Assembly (NCBI GenBank): GCA_002005505.1
Contig: KV908451.1
Span: 1-64,000 of the forward strand
DNA length: 64,000 bases
Reading direction: 5' to 3'
Origin: Botryococcus braunii
Lineage: Eukaryota; Chlorophyta; Trebouxiophyceae
A model generated the notes under the pieces. That model worked only from the letters and a program-made list of their open reading frames with translations. It had not been told where the DNA came from and ran no database searches. Of this stretch, positions 1 through 11,960 are shown piece after piece (position 1 is the stretch's first letter; each line of letters begins with the position of its first letter). Made by a program: the position numbers and the translations under genes.

Positions 1-351
1 CATCGCCCTTGACCATGCGTGGGTCCGGCTGGTATTTGTAAATGCTGAGGCGGTCTGGGTTACGTGTGCCCTGAGAAAACATTCCGGCAAGGAGTTAAGC
101 GGAGTACTTGACATCCTCTTCCGGAGGAAAAGATCTCCCCCGATCTGCTTTCCCCTCCCTCCATGTGTCCCATAGCAAATGGAATGTTTGGATCCTGTCC
201 ATATGTCAAGCGGAACGGTGTGGTGTTGATCGAGGCTTGCCATGTATTGTTATATAGGCAAAACTCTGCAACAGCCAGATGGGTTTTTCCCATTCTTTAG
301 GCTTATCCCAAACATAATGTTTGAGGTAGTCCTAAAGCTACCGTGCATTAC

Positions 352-393
<42 letters not shown>

Positions 394-745
394 ATCAGCT
401 TTTGTGGTGGTGGCACAAGTGCACACTTACTTACCGTCCACCACAACCCATATGGCATCATTCCCGTTTGCACTCCGTGGCAACCCCGTTATGAAATCCA
501 TGGAAATGCTTTGCCATTTCTAGTCGGGATTTGCAAGGGGTAAGGAGGCCTGCGGGCAACTTGTTTGAAGCTTTGACCCTTTGACAAGAATCACAGTAGG
601 CAACATATTCCCGCACGTCCTCTGTCATTCCCGGCCACCACCATTCCCGTTTCACCTGTTCATACATCTTGGCAAAACCAGGGTGTCCCACATACAAAGG
701 TTCATGCAATGCCTTGAGTATATCTTGTCTTAGGTTTCTCCCCAC
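1..745 (-). pseudogene. A0 integrase and pol C-terminus fragments
   Basis: Broken integrase region of the Ty3 remnant. The 458-745 part still translates to the zinc-binding HHCC region, with the recognisable string CDSCQRVKASNKLPAG, and to the beginning of the catalytic core. The part at 60-293 keeps the later core, including a variant of the NTWQASINTTPFRLTYGQ stretch. Between them about 200 bp of the core, including two of the three catalytic acidic residues, is gone and replaced by the T run at 355-391. The C-terminal segment at 1-60 matches the chromodomain-proximal part of the fuller copy. No functional integrase can be made from this. Confidence 0.8.
355..391. repeat. Poly-T run (about 36 bases)
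   Basis: A nearly pure T tract lies exactly at an internal deletion junction of the integrase gene. On the minus (sense) strand it reads as poly-A. It could be a microhomology or filler scar, the tail of an aborted retro-insertion, or an artefact of assembly at a repeat boundary. Confidence 0.8.
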
Positions 746-761
746 GACTCCTTCCCATCCT

Positions 762-2126
762 TCACCTCATAATGCCCTGGACATACTTTCGTCCCTCCTT
801 CCCATATTCCCATATCCCATTCCTGAAATGCACCTTCCTTCTGTTCGACCTCTTTCCCAACCACTCATCATCCATGTAAGCCCTCTTTACTAACTCTAGG
901 AAGGGTTCACACGTGTCAAGCTGCTGGGTGACTCCGCTCGGGCGGGCCCTCCCGCCGGAGTCCATTGCGACCCGGGGCTTGACACTCCTGAGCTCGGGCT
1001 CCGCTGGCTCGACGTTGCGTCGGACCTGCCTGGCCGCGAGGATTGGGACCCTGGACAAGGCATCTGCGACGTTAGTCTTGCCTGGCTCCCAAACCCAGAG
1101 TATGTCAAACTCCTGCAATCGCTCAGCCCACCTAGCTCTTCTCGGGCTAAGTCCTGCCTGTTGTTGCAAAAAGGTATTACACTTATAGTCAGTGGTTACA
1201 GTGACTGGTTTTCCTAACACATAACATCTCCATTCCTGTAGAGCATACACTACAGCCAGCAATTCCCTTTCCGTAGCAGAATAGTTATGCTCTGCACTAT
1301 TCAGCTTTTTGATAAAGTATGCTACTACTTTCCCGTCCTGCATGAGAACTGCTCCCACCCCAAAATCACTTGCATCACATGTCACTTGGAATGGTTTCCG
1401 AAGATCAGGTAGTGATAAGATAGGGGCCTCTACCAAAGCAGTCTTCAATGCTGAAAAAGATTCCTCCTGTTCCAATTCCCATTCCCATGCCCTCTTGCTG
1501 CTTGACAACTTTGTTAAAGGAGCAGCGATGGCACTAAAGTCCTTGATAAACTTCCTGAAGTAGTTTGCAAGGCCCAGAAACCTACGGACATCCGTGGTGT
1601 TTTTGGGTACGGGCCATTCCTTGACTACTTCCACCTTTTGTGGGTCCACCTTTAATCCATCCCTTCCAATGATATGCCCCAAGTATCGAAGTTCAGAACG
1701 CATGAACTCACACTTGGGTAGCTTGGCAAAGAGTTGCTTCTCTCGCAAGCGAGCGAAGACTTTTTCCAAATGGACATAATGCATGTTTTCATCCTTGCTG
1801 AAAATGAGCACATCATCCAAATAGACAACGACAAATCCCTCCCGAATGAAATCATGGAAGATTTCATTCATCAGCCGCTGAAAAGTGGCCGAAGCATTCG
1901 TTAAACCAAAGGGGAGCACCAGAAACTCGTACAACCCAAATGGTGTTCTAAATGGTGTCTTTGGGATCTCTTCTTCTTTAAGCCGGACCTGATGGTATCC
2001 GCTCAATAAGTCCAGGCTTGAGAAGACCTTTGCTCCTTTGAGCCTATCAAGCAAATCATCAATCCGGGGCAAGGGGTACCTATCCGGAATGGTAATCTGG
2101 TTGACAGCTCTATAATCAATTACCAT
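762..2126 (-). pseudogene. A0 reverse transcriptase and RNase H
   Basis: The open frame covers the Ty3 reverse transcriptase from the MVIDYRAVNQ motif through the active-site YLDD (in VVVYLDDVLIFS), then RNase H (TCDASDFGVGAVL) and the start of the integrase zinc domain. It is in the same frame as the upstream protease segment at 2205-3476; the two are separated by one TGA near 2205 where the fuller copy has an alanine codon. The frame ends early compared with the complete pol at 26750-29893 because of an indel near 762. It was probably functional until the point mutation and indel. It could still supply template RNA, but not a full polyprotein. Confidence 0.85.
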
Positions 2127-2204
2127 CCTATAAGTTCCTTCCTTCTTTTTAACAAAAAGAACAGGAGATGCATAAGGTGAGTGACTGGGCCGGATGTGCC
2201 CTAA

Positions 2205-3476
2205 TCAGAGAAGCTCATTCACTGTTTTAGTACTCTCTTCCATTTCTAGAGAAGATAAACGATAAGCAGGCTTATTAGGAGGTACAGAGCCAGGTTGTAT
2301 CCTGATGGTGTGATACACCTGTCTGTGCGGTGGCAATCCTGGCAAACCTTGAGGAAACAAATCACTGTACTCCCTAAGGAGCACCCCCAATTGTTCCGGT
2401 TTGCCCTTCAACACCTCCTCCAGTCCCAAGGATCCCGTGAGCTTACCCGACGACGACGTTTGTTCCTCCTCCTCCTCCTCTATTATTCCCTCTTCCTCCC
2501 CCTCCACTGGGGGGTCCGAGAATAATTCCGGGACCGGCCCGCCCTGGGTACCCGGTCCCCTGGAGTTGGTTGATGAGGTGCCTGATTCGTCGTCGGAGGG
2601 ATTTACCTCGTTTCCCTCCTGGGATGATTCCCCCTCCTGCTCATCCCATGCATACTCTTCAGGTCTCATGACAACATTCAACAGACAAAGTCTCCATTGA
2701 TCTACTTTGTTCTTCCCCTTCCTCACTATGTTCATACCCCATTGCAACGTGCAGGGTAAGACTTTCCTGTGAGGGTCCAACGTTACCCACTTCCCTTGAT
2801 GTTTTATTTGTGCTTTCCCAACCCCAACACTGACTGTGGCTTCCCTTGGAGACATCCAGTCTTGACCCAAAATGAGATCCACTCCCTCCATGATAGAATC
2901 ACATACAAAGAAAGTATGGCGGGTGACTACCGAAGGGGTGAACCTAACACTAAGGTCAACCTTCCCCTTGGTTTCAGACAATGACCCATCTGCAAGGACT
3001 ACTGTTGTTGCTTCCTTGTGATACCTAAGCCCTTGTAGTACTTTGCCTCGGACAAAAGAATGGGTAGCCCCAGTGTCCATGAGTGCACGAAACTCCATGC
3101 CTCGAACAGTAACGGCAAAAGTCAGGTTGAGTGGTGAGAGATTTCCCACATGCCCTACATGACAAGATGGTTGTGGCATGACACATGCAAGCACAAATGA
3201 AAAAGGAAGTATTCCTGCCTTGCCCGAGAACATGAATTGTTCATTCCTACATCCACGAGCAAGAACTTTTAGTTTGGCCTTTGTCCTGTACTCTAAGAAA
3301 AACCACTTGCTTTTCCAGACTTTTTGACTAATAATAAAGCAGGCACCAAGGCTGGGATCATGTTTTCTCTTTGCAAAGAAATCATGCAAGCAAGCCTCTG
3401 CACAATTTTTCTTAGGTACTACCAACTCGAAGGGTTCAGAGAGTGAAGACAAATAGGCCAAACAATGGGGATCCAT
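2205..3476 (-). pseudogene. A0 aspartic protease and N-terminal pol
   Basis: This is the protease part of the Ty3 pol frame, 423 residues from an ATG. The retroviral-type aspartic protease motif is present as LMDTGATHSFV, with the second conserved stretch VDLILGQDWM. It runs on through an acidic, serine-rich linker into the beginning of reverse transcriptase (LYSLS-type region, LPGLPPHRQVYHTI). In this copy the linker is continuous because a run of six G is present at 2509-2514; the fuller copy at 25-32 kb has five G there and is frameshifted. The ATG lies 12 bases after the gag stop codon, in the same frame as gag. The frame ends at a TGA that is absent in the other copies. Confidence 0.85.
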
Positions 3477-3488
3477 GACCCTTGCGAG

Positions 3489-4030
3489 TCAAGTTTTGGG
3501 TTTTCCCTTCCCTTTCCCCTTCCACTTCCCTCTTCCCTTTCCTTTTCCTTGCCAATTACCTTGCCCTCCTTGAGGTGGTGGAAGCCCTCCTTGCACTAGT
3601 GCCACCACTGGTGGGGCCTGTGGTGCAGAGGGAAAGTAACCCGGTTGAAAAACTGGTGGTTGGAACCCTCCCGCTTTAGCTTTAGCAGCCAACCACTCCC
3701 TTTTCAACTGACATTGCCATGCTTCATGGCCCAACTGTTTGCAAAAGTAACACTCCCTATTAGCGGGGATGACCTTCCGAGAGTCCAACTTTCCTCCCTT
3801 CCCTGGTGCACCAGGGGGTCCTCCAACAGCTCCCCAGAAGGGTGGTGACCCTTGAACTTCCTCTGGGATATGAGCTGCACCAAGATTGGTGTGGAAGTTT
3901 GATAGTGTCCTCCTCTTGGGGGACCTCCCTGTGCATCCCCATGGGCACTCTTGAAACCACCTTCATACTTGACCACAAAGGAGCACAAGTCATCCAGGTC
4001 TGTGAAGGGTTTCCCTGTCCCGGGGTTAAT
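3489..4030 (-). pseudogene. A0 gag, C-terminal half
   Basis: C-terminal half of gag with a CCHC zinc knuckle (CYFCKQLGHEAWQC) that binds RNA in this family, followed by a proline/glutamine-rich segment and a very basic tail of alternating Gly-Lys ending at the TGA at 3489-3491. The segment upstream of about 3790 is frameshifted relative to the knuckle. The 5' half of gag is lost at the junction with the copia LTR at 4031. Confidence 0.8.
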
Positions 4031-4724
4031 TGTAAAAGGTTATGGACAATCGGCTTTCCCTGTACAAAGCAGACAGGTCGTCAATAGACGAAGTTACTCC
4101 AGCTACAGTCCGTACGACTGTCTGCTGAGTGTCACACACAACTGTTGGAAAAGACTAGCATCTGGTAATGCCCAGCATCTTTCACAACCAGTTCCGTTAC
4201 ATCATTATCTTGTACACAAGCACCGATCAAGCAATCACTAGATAAGGCTCTAGACGGCTACGTTCAAGTACATGCCTATACTCCCTAAAGTCACTGTCCC
4301 TTATCTGTTTGAGTGACTACAGGGTACACTAAGCTTGTTCACTCTCACAATAGCAACAATGATACAACACACACTGCCGCACCGTACCTGTACAAAGCAG
4401 ACAGGTCGTCAATAGACGAAGTTACTCCAGCTACAGTCCGTACGACTGTCTGCTGAGTGTCACACACAACTGTTGGACAAGACTAGCATCTGGTAATGCC
4501 CAGCATTTTTCACAACCAGTTGGTATTCACTCCGGTGGGGCAGCCTTAAGAGTTCATCCGACAAACGTGTGATCTAGATAGGATTGTACCTTATGTTCGA
4601 AAACGTCCAGAATCTGCCGTGTCTCAAGGTACCTTATGTTCTCAATGGACCCATATCCTAATAGTGCACACATGAAGATCACTTAAAGCACAAGGCATTC
4701 AATAATAATGTTCAGAACTCAACA
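4031..4724 (-). repeat. B1 3' LTR (694 bp)
   Basis: On the minus strand it starts TGTTGAGTTC and ends CA. It contains a 135-bp module twice, at 4059-4193 and 4387-4521. Each module holds a hairpin with arms of about 12 bases (first module: 4069-4081 with 4114-4125). It differs from the 5' LTR at a small number of sites by eye. Several of those differences are shared by both modules of one LTR. Confidence 0.93.
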
Positions 4725-4736
4725 CTTCCCCTTGCC
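4725..4736 (-). promoter_or_regulatory. B1 polypurine tract
   Basis: On the minus strand GGCAAGGGGAAG directly precedes the 3' LTR. The same string precedes the copia 3' LTRs at 37912 and 59962. It is the expected primer site for plus-strand DNA synthesis. Confidence 0.85.
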
Positions 4737-4744
4737 TGCATGCT

Positions 4745-6334
4745 TTATGTGTATCTTCTCAAACCTAGTGAATCACGATGACCAATAAACACGGGCTTGG
4801 CAAGTGGCTTGGTCATAATGTCAGCCACATTGCGAGCAGATTCCACATAGAGGATATCTACCTGCCCAAGTGCCATAGCTTCCCTAGCGTAGTGGAAGCT
4901 TACCGCAACGTGCTTTGTGAATTTGGAATACAGGGGGTTCCGTAAATTAGAAATGCATCCTTGGTTGTCACAGAAAATTTTGACCCTCCAAGGTGCAGCC
5001 CCTATCTCTTCCAAGAAGCCCCTTAGCCAGTTGGCTTCCTTCACAATATGGCCAGCTGCCATAAACTCAGCTTGCACAGTTGAGGTAGCAACTGAGCTCT
5101 GCTTCTTGCTTCCCCAAACCACGGCACTACCATAGACTGATAGAACATAGCCAGTGGTGGAATACCTGTGGTCCAGGTCCCCAGCATAGTCGGCATCAAC
5201 ATAGCCTTCTAGCTCAGGGCCCTTTCCACCCAGAGTAAGAGCTAACTCTCTGGTATCTCTCAAGTACTTCAGCACTCGAATGGCCTCATTCCAGTGTGAG
5301 GTAGTGGGTGTCATTCTATACCTTGACAACACTCCAACAGCCTGAGAAATGTCAGGCCGGGTCGTATTGGCTATGTACAGCAACGATCCAATTAACTCGC
5401 TGTAACGATGACCAGGTGGCAGAGGGGTACCAGCCCCATGTGACAAACCATCTGAGGACTCGGGTCTGCTGCTAGCCACGAAGTCCTTGGACATGGGGAT
5501 ATCAACCCCACGCCCATCATCAGCAACGCCAAACTTCTCCACAAGAGCATCAATCTTGGGAGTGCAACTCATGGAAATAGTGCCCTGAACTCTATTGCGT
5601 AGGACCTGACACCCCAGGAAATCATTCACCTCTCCCAAATCATGGATGGTGAAGTCCTTCTTCAATAACTCTTTCCCCCACTCAATCTCTGCAACCACTC
5701 TAGCAACTATGAGAAGATCATCGACATAAACAAGAATAAACGATAGATTACCATCAGGGGCCCTCCTGATGTATACCCCAGCGTCGCTCTTGCACACACT
5801 ATACCCCATCACGCTCAACTTGTCGCTCAAGGTCTTGTGCCAAGCCCGTGGGGCTTGCTTAAGACCGTAGAGTGCCTTCCTGAGCTTGCACACAACTCTC
5901 GTTTTGCCATTCTCAAATCCTGGTGGTTGGGTCACATAGACCTCTTCCTCCAACTCCCCATTGAGAAAAGCTGTCTTGATATCCATTTGGTGGATCTCAA
6001 GATTTTGTGTGGCAGCCACTGCCAGCACAGCTCTCCTAGCACCATAGCTGCTGGTAGGTGCAAAAACCTCACCAACATCTATACCAGGAATCTGTCTGCA
6101 ACCCTGGGCAACCAATCTTGCTTTAAACCGAGTGACATTCCCATGTGCATCGTTTTTTGTGGAAAAAATCCAATGAACAGGGATAACTTTTTGCCCATGG
6201 GGTCTTTCCACATACTGCATAACCTCATGGGTGTCTAAAGACTCCATCTCCTCTTGCATTGCCTGCTGCCAAAACTCCCACTGAGGTGAGCGCTGGGCTT
6301 CCCTCAAGTTTGAGGGCACGTGAACTTTTCCCAA
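4745..6334 (-). pseudogene. B1 reverse transcriptase and RNase H
   Basis: A 529-residue open stretch encoding copia RT and RNase H. It begins just before LREAQRSPQWEFW and contains VHWIFSTK, the first RT motif AFLNGELEEEVYVTQPPG, the active site YVDDLLIV, then the RNase H strings VDADYAGDLDHRYSTTGY and STVQAEFMAA, and the terminal ADIMTKPLAKP. It stops just before the polypurine tract. In the related element D the same region is fused in frame to gag and integrase. Here upstream frameshifts and the nested insertion separate it, so I call it a pseudogene piece, although this stretch itself is intact. Confidence 0.9.
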
Positions 6335-7441
6335 CCTGACAGAAGGTACACTCTGTACCTTATGCTGTGGTGCAGCAGGGCTGTCAGCCTTACTGGTGCT
6401 GTTCCCTTCTCTCTCTCTCTCTCCCTAGTTGCCAGAATAAGGTACATTATGTACCTTATGCTGGGACTGGGCAGTACTGCCGGGATTATCTGATTCCTTC
6501 TCAAGTCTCTCTCTCTCTCCTTGACTACTGGACCATTTGCAGCACCCTTACATTCTCGCACCTTCCGCAATGCAGAGGGGAGCAGCAGCTCTCTCTCTCT
6601 CCTGGACTCACACTTGGGCACACTACCCAGACTTGCCTGAGCTGCGCCTACAATGTCAGCCTGCACACCATTAGCATGACTAGCCAGTGACTGGGATTGG
6701 GCACCAGCTTCCCCTACTGCTGGCATGTCTAACCCACTACTCTCATCTCTTACATCTGCACCGAACATAGCCTCGACTGTCTCAACCTGCCCCTGCATAT
6801 CAGGGAGACCAACCATGTTTGGCTCACTCACAATTGCCTGACCTGGGTCAGGGGCATGCAATGGGATGTCAGAATGCTCTCTCCTAGCCACGCGCTGTAC
6901 ATAACGCTGCTCCCTTGTAAGGGTGGTCCCTGGAGGAAGGGGAATTTGTGACTTCCCCTGCATTCGCAACCCCTCTTGTACCTTCTGCATTTTTTTCTAC
7001 CTGGGATTGAGTTTCTACACCCCCCCTGGCCAGATTCTGCATATGCTCAAGCACCGACCAGGAGTGCTGAGATGGTTCTGGGGTCCCAACAGTAGAATCC
7101 AGGCTGGTGGGGGTTCCTTGGTCATGTGCTGCTATGGTCCCGTCTCCAGACTGATCCCCAGCACAAAGTCCAGAGGTCCCAGGAGCCCCAGTGGAAAGCG
7201 TCTCCACTCCATGGTCATCCTCCTCATCCCAGAACGTGGGTGGAGCAGCAGAGGGAATTGCTTGAGGCGTTGCCAGATTCTCACTGCCAAGGGGGGGTGA
7301 TATCCTAGAATCATAGACAGACCCAGGCTGGACCTTTGATAGACCCACTCTCTCAGCCCCCCTCAAGTGCTCGATAAAGCTGACGTCCCTACTCTCCTTC
7401 CACACTCCATTCCCCACGTACACACGATACGCTTTAGACTG
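6304..7441 (-). pseudogene. B1 integrase-RT linker, frameshifted
   Basis: Low-conservation linker between integrase and RT, in two overlapping frames (6884-7423 and 6304-6990). It starts with the integrase C-terminal string KESRDVSFIEHLRGAERVG, matching KESRDVVFVEHLRGASRVG of element D, and ends just before the RT start. It contains several TCTCTCTC runs, on the minus strand GA-rich and coding Arg-Glu. The frame break near 6.9 kb disables a single polyprotein. It ends at 7441, where family A element A1 is inserted. Confidence 0.75.
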
Positions 7442-7919
7442 TGTAATAACTCAGCGGAATTTATAAGGAAGTAAGGCAGGAGGGGAGAAAGGAACGAGGC
7501 GCGACACGAGGTCCGTCACTTGGGGCAAGCAAGCGTTTACAAGAACCACCCCACCACACAGCTTACCCTTGTGGTTTCTCCAGTTCTGTCCTCTCGTGTT
7601 AATCTACTCGGCACGCGGGTTCCTAGCCAAGGGACGCCTATGATTCGGACTCGGCCCATGTACGACTTATGTCCCTCTATCCTTCGTGAGAGCCCTAGAT
7701 CGTCCACTCGCTGGCGTGCTAACGGTGACAACTATTGTCATCAAACACACGCAATGACGGAGTGCCAACTATGCATGGCGTAAGCAACCATCACCGACGG
7801 AAGGTGCTACTCTCGTTCGAGCGGCTAACCACGTGGCTCCCACGGGCGTGCAGTATGGTGCCAAAGGGCGTCTCCCGCAAATGTCCCGAAATGCTCGGAA
7901 ATCCTCGCATTCCGTTACA
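7442..7919 (-). repeat. A1 3' LTR (478 bp)
   Basis: Complete LTR with TG...CA ends: on the plus strand TGTAATAACT to TCCGTTACA. It is the same length as both A3 LTRs. The polypurine tract lies immediately to its right (minus-strand AAGGGGGGATAA type). Confidence 0.92.
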
Positions 7920-8934
7920 TTATCCCCCCTTAGTCCTTTGCATGTCCTCATGCAAACCCACTCGAGGATTTTCACTGAGAAGAACAACCAGAGAAACCGG
8001 TAAACTGGACGGCCCAAACCTCCAACTGCCGTCTGACCCCTGCCGAATTGGTGGTTCATGGGGTCCCCACTTCCAATGTATAAATCTCCAAGTAAACACT
8101 TCCTTGCCATTTATTTATTTTTTATGGCTTTTCCAGGACACTAGGTAGACTTGCGTCTAATCTTATTCGAAGAACAAACATGAAGAAATAAACGTTCAAA
8201 CATGAAAAACAAGTGTCCCATTTCCCAAGTCCAAGAGAACATAAAAATCTAATCCAAAAACATACAACACAAAAGAATAATTAAAGTGCTTAAGTCCAAA
8301 AAGTAGGGAACTTCCATGGAGAAGTTCCATGCTCCCAATGAGTCCCGTTCCCGTAATGGATGATCCCAAGTCAACATACTATACAAATCCGCATAAGGTA
8401 CATATTCCAGTTCATGCCGAACGACTCGGGTTGCGTTGGCTCTGAACCATGATCCAAAAGGAACAAACAAACAAACAAAGAAACAAAGTCCAACGTTCCC
8501 AAAAGTCCCAACAACACAAACTTTCAAGGTCCAAGATTTCAAGAGAGTCCAAGTCCCCCTATTGACATAGACAGTCCAAGACCTGCTAGTCACATAGAAG
8601 AATCCTAATCCCTCTCCAATTTCCAAGTCCCTTCTAGTCACATAGTCCACCATCACCAGAAAAGTGCCCAGGATCCACAACTGATTGCTTGGCTAGCAGG
8701 TGTACTCCCCCCCACCTATCCAAAGCGTGCAGACTCCGGGCTGCAACATGCCATGGTGTGTGACATCTGTCCACCCACACCGGAGTGGGCGACCCACTCC
8801 CAATCCCATCCCGAGGGGGTGCACACATTTGCAATCCTACCACCGGCTTGTCTGTGCAGATCCTTGCGTACCCGACAAGGACTCCCTCCTAAAGAGAGCA
8901 AAGACAAGGTAACCGACCGGAGGAGCGGGCAGCA
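7920..8934 (-). other. A1 3' non-coding region
   Basis: About 1 kb between the polypurine tract and the end of pol, closely matching 25730-26749 in A3. No conserved frame was found. It contains an AAAC-rich stretch near 8460-8480. I see no gene here. Confidence 0.7.
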
Positions 8935-11900
8935 GGGGAAGGCCTCAAACGGCCGTCTCGCCCCACTTGGGCGGGCCCAACTCCTGGTGACGGTGGTAGG
9001 CGTTGATGGTGTCCTTTGCGTGGTCGAACATGTCCAAGGGCTCCCATCGTCTCCGACGTCATAACCTGACCACAGTACCCAGTATTGGTAGGCTGGGGTA
9101 CTGTCCGGGAAGTGGAGGGCCCGGTTCCCCTTCATCAAGGGACGGTGACCGAGGATGCCGTCCACGACGTATTCGGCATTCTCCGTGCCGTCATCGCCCT
9201 TGACCATGCGTGGTCCCGGCTGGTATTTGTAAATGCTGAGGCGGTCTGGGTTACGTGGCCCCTTGTAGAGGTCCACATATTCCACGTTTATGCGTGGGTG
9301 AAACTTCAGGGCGGCGGGGACGTCCAGCTCAACAGAGTTGGGATGGACGGCAGTGACCCGGAAGGGTCCAATCCGGCGCCTGGCAAGCTTTATGTACTTC
9401 TGCGACGTCAGGGCGGCTGGGAACTTCGTCCGAAGGAGAACAAGGTCCCCCTTCTTATAGATCACAGCCCGGCGGTGGCGGTTCGCCGGGCCGCCTGCCG
9501 CTCCTGAGCTGCAGCCAAAAACTTCCGTGCAAGAGTAAGGGAGTCTTGCATCTTCCGGAGGAAAAGATCTGCCCGATCTGCTTTCCCCCCTCCATGTGTC
9601 CCATAGCAAATGGAATGTTTGGATCCTGTCCATATGTCAAGCGGAACGGTGTGGTGTTGATCGAGGCTTGCCATGTATTGTTATAGGCAAACTCTGCAAC
9701 AGCCAGATGGTTTTCCCATTCTTTAGGCTTATCCCAAACATAATGTTTGAGGTAGTCCTCAAGAATCCTTTAACCCGTTCCGTTTGTCCGTCAGATTGTG
9801 GGTGATAGGCTGTAGACCGTGCAGGTTTGCAGCCTGTTAAATTTAGGAGTATATCCATAAATTTACTCACAAACTTAGGATCCCTATCCGACAAAAGTTC
9901 CTCTGGAAATTCGTGGTATCTCCAGACTTTATCCCTTAGCAAAACTGCTACATCATATGAGTCAGCTTTTGTGGTGGTGGGCACAAAGTGAGCACACTTA
10001 CTTAACCGGTCCACCACAACCCATATGGCATCATTCCCGTTTGCACTCCGTGGCAACCCCGTTATGAAATCCATGGAAATGCTTTGCCATTTCCTAGTCG
10101 GGATTTGCAAGGGGTGAAGGAGGCCTGCGGGCAACTTGTTTGAAGCTTTGACCCTTTGACAAGAATCACAGTAGGCAACATATTCCCGCACGTCCTCTGT
10201 CATTCCCGGCCACCACCATTCCCGTTTCACCAGTTCATACATCTTGGCAAAACCAGGGTGTCCCACATACAAAGGTTCATGCAATGCCTTGAGTATATCT
10301 TGTCTTAGGTTTCTCCCCACGACTCCTTCCCCATCCTTCACCTCATAATGCCCTGGGACATACTTCCGTCCCTCCTTCCCATATTCCCATATCCCATTCC
10401 TGAAATGCACCTTCCTTCTGTTCGACCTCTTTCCCAACCACTCATCATCCATGTAAGCCCTCTTTACTAACTCCAGGAAGGGTTCACACGTGTCAAGCTG
10501 CTGGGTGACTCCGCTCGGGCGGGCCCTCCCGCCGGAGTCCATTGCGACCCGGGGCTTGACACTCCTGAGCTCGGGCTCCGCTGGCTCGACGTTGCGTCGG
10601 AGCTGCCTGGCCGCGAGGATTGGGACCTGGACAACGCATCTGCGACGTTAGTCTTGCCTGGCTCCCAAACCCAGAGTATGTCAAACTCCTGCAATCGCTC
10701 AGCCCACCTAGCTCTTCTCGGGCTAAGTCCTGCCTGTTGTTGCAAAAAGGTATTACACTTATGTTAGTGGTTACAGTGACTGGTTTTCCTAACACATAAC
10801 ATCTCCATTCCTGTAGAGCATACACTACAGCCAGCAATTCCCTTTCCGTAGCAGAATAGTTATGCTCTGCACTATTCACTTTTTGATAAAGTATGCTACT
10901 ACTTTCCCGTCCTGCATGAGAACTGCTCCCACCCCAAAATCACTTGCATCACATGTCACTTGGAATGGTTTCCGAAGATCAGGTAGTGATAAGATAGGGG
11001 CCTCTACCAAAGCAGTCTTCAATGCTGAAAAAGATTCCTCCTGTTCCAATTCCCATTCCCATGCCCTCTTGCTGCTTGACAACTTTGTTAAAGGAGCAGC
11101 GATGGCACTGAAGTCCCTGATAAACTTCCTGAAGTAGTTTGCAAGGCCCAGAAACCTACGGACATCCGTGGTGTTTTTGGGTACGGGCCATTCCTTGACT
11201 ACTTCCACCTTTTGTGGGTCCACCTTTAATCCATCCCTTCCAATGATATGCCCCAAGTATCGAAGTTCAGAACGCATGAACTCACACTTGGGTAGCTTGG
11301 CAAAGAGTTGCTTCTCTCGCAAGCGAGCGAAGACTTTTTCCAAATGAACATAATGCATGTTTTCATCCTTGCTGAAAATGAGCACATCATCCAAATAGAC
11401 AACGACAAATCCCTCCCGAATGAAATCATGGAAGATTTCATTCATCAGCCGCTGAAAAGTGGCCGGAGCATTCGTTAAGCCAAAGGGGAGCACCAGAAAC
11501 TCGTACAACCCAAATGGAGTTCTAAATGCTGTCTTTGGGATATCTTCTTCTTTAAGCCGGACCTGATGGTATCCGCTCAATAAGTCCAGGCTTGAGAAGA
11601 CCTTTGCTCCTTTGAGCCTATCAAGCAAATCATCAATCCGGGGCAAGGGGTACCTATCCGGAATGGTAATCTGGTTGACAGCTCTATAATCAATTACCAT
11701 CCTATAAGTTCCTTCCTTCTTTTTAACAAAAGAACAGGAGATGCATAAGGTGAGTGACTGGGCCGGATGTGCCCTAATGCGAGAAGCTCATCCACTGTTT
11801 TAGTACACTCTTCCATTTCTAGAGAAGATAAACGATAAGCAGGCTTATTAGGAGGTACAGAGCCAGGTTGTATCCTGATGGTGTGATACACCTGTCTGTG

Positions 11901-11960
11901 CGGTGGCAATCCTGGCAAACCTTGAGGAAACAAATCACTGTACTCCCTAAGGAGCACCCC
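8935..11960 (-). pseudogene. A1 pol (RT, RNase H, integrase, chromo-like end), frameshifted
   Basis: Collinear with the intact pol of A3 but broken into at least four frames. Reverse transcriptase (10876-11700) keeps YLDD; RNase H is cut by an indel near 10760-10880; integrase (9637-10542) keeps the zinc-binding region and most of the core but shifts frame near the STAYHPQSDGQTERV motif. The C-terminal part (8935-9633) keeps the region before the chromo-like domain and then shifts near YDVGDDGSPWTC. Most changes against A3 are single-base indels in short homopolymers, so decay and sequencing error cannot be told apart here. Confidence 0.85.

Larger units (their letters stand above)
1..4030 (-). 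mobile_element. Ty3-type LTR retrotransposon remnant, family A copy A0
   Basis: Minus-strand remnant of the same family as the fuller copy at 25237-32717. Reading from 4030 down, it keeps the second half of gag, protease, reverse transcriptase, RNase H and scraps of integrase. The 5' part of gag and the 5' LTR are missing: the element stops exactly where the copia LTR begins at 4031. Two pieces present in the fuller copy (about 27064-27350 and 27567-27768) are deleted; one scar near 75-120 carries unrelated filler and the other a run of about 36 T. No LTR of this copy lies in the window. It is dead as an autonomous element. Family assignment rests on near-identity with the 25237-32717 copy and on the order protease-RT-RNase H-integrase. 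Confidence 0.9.
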
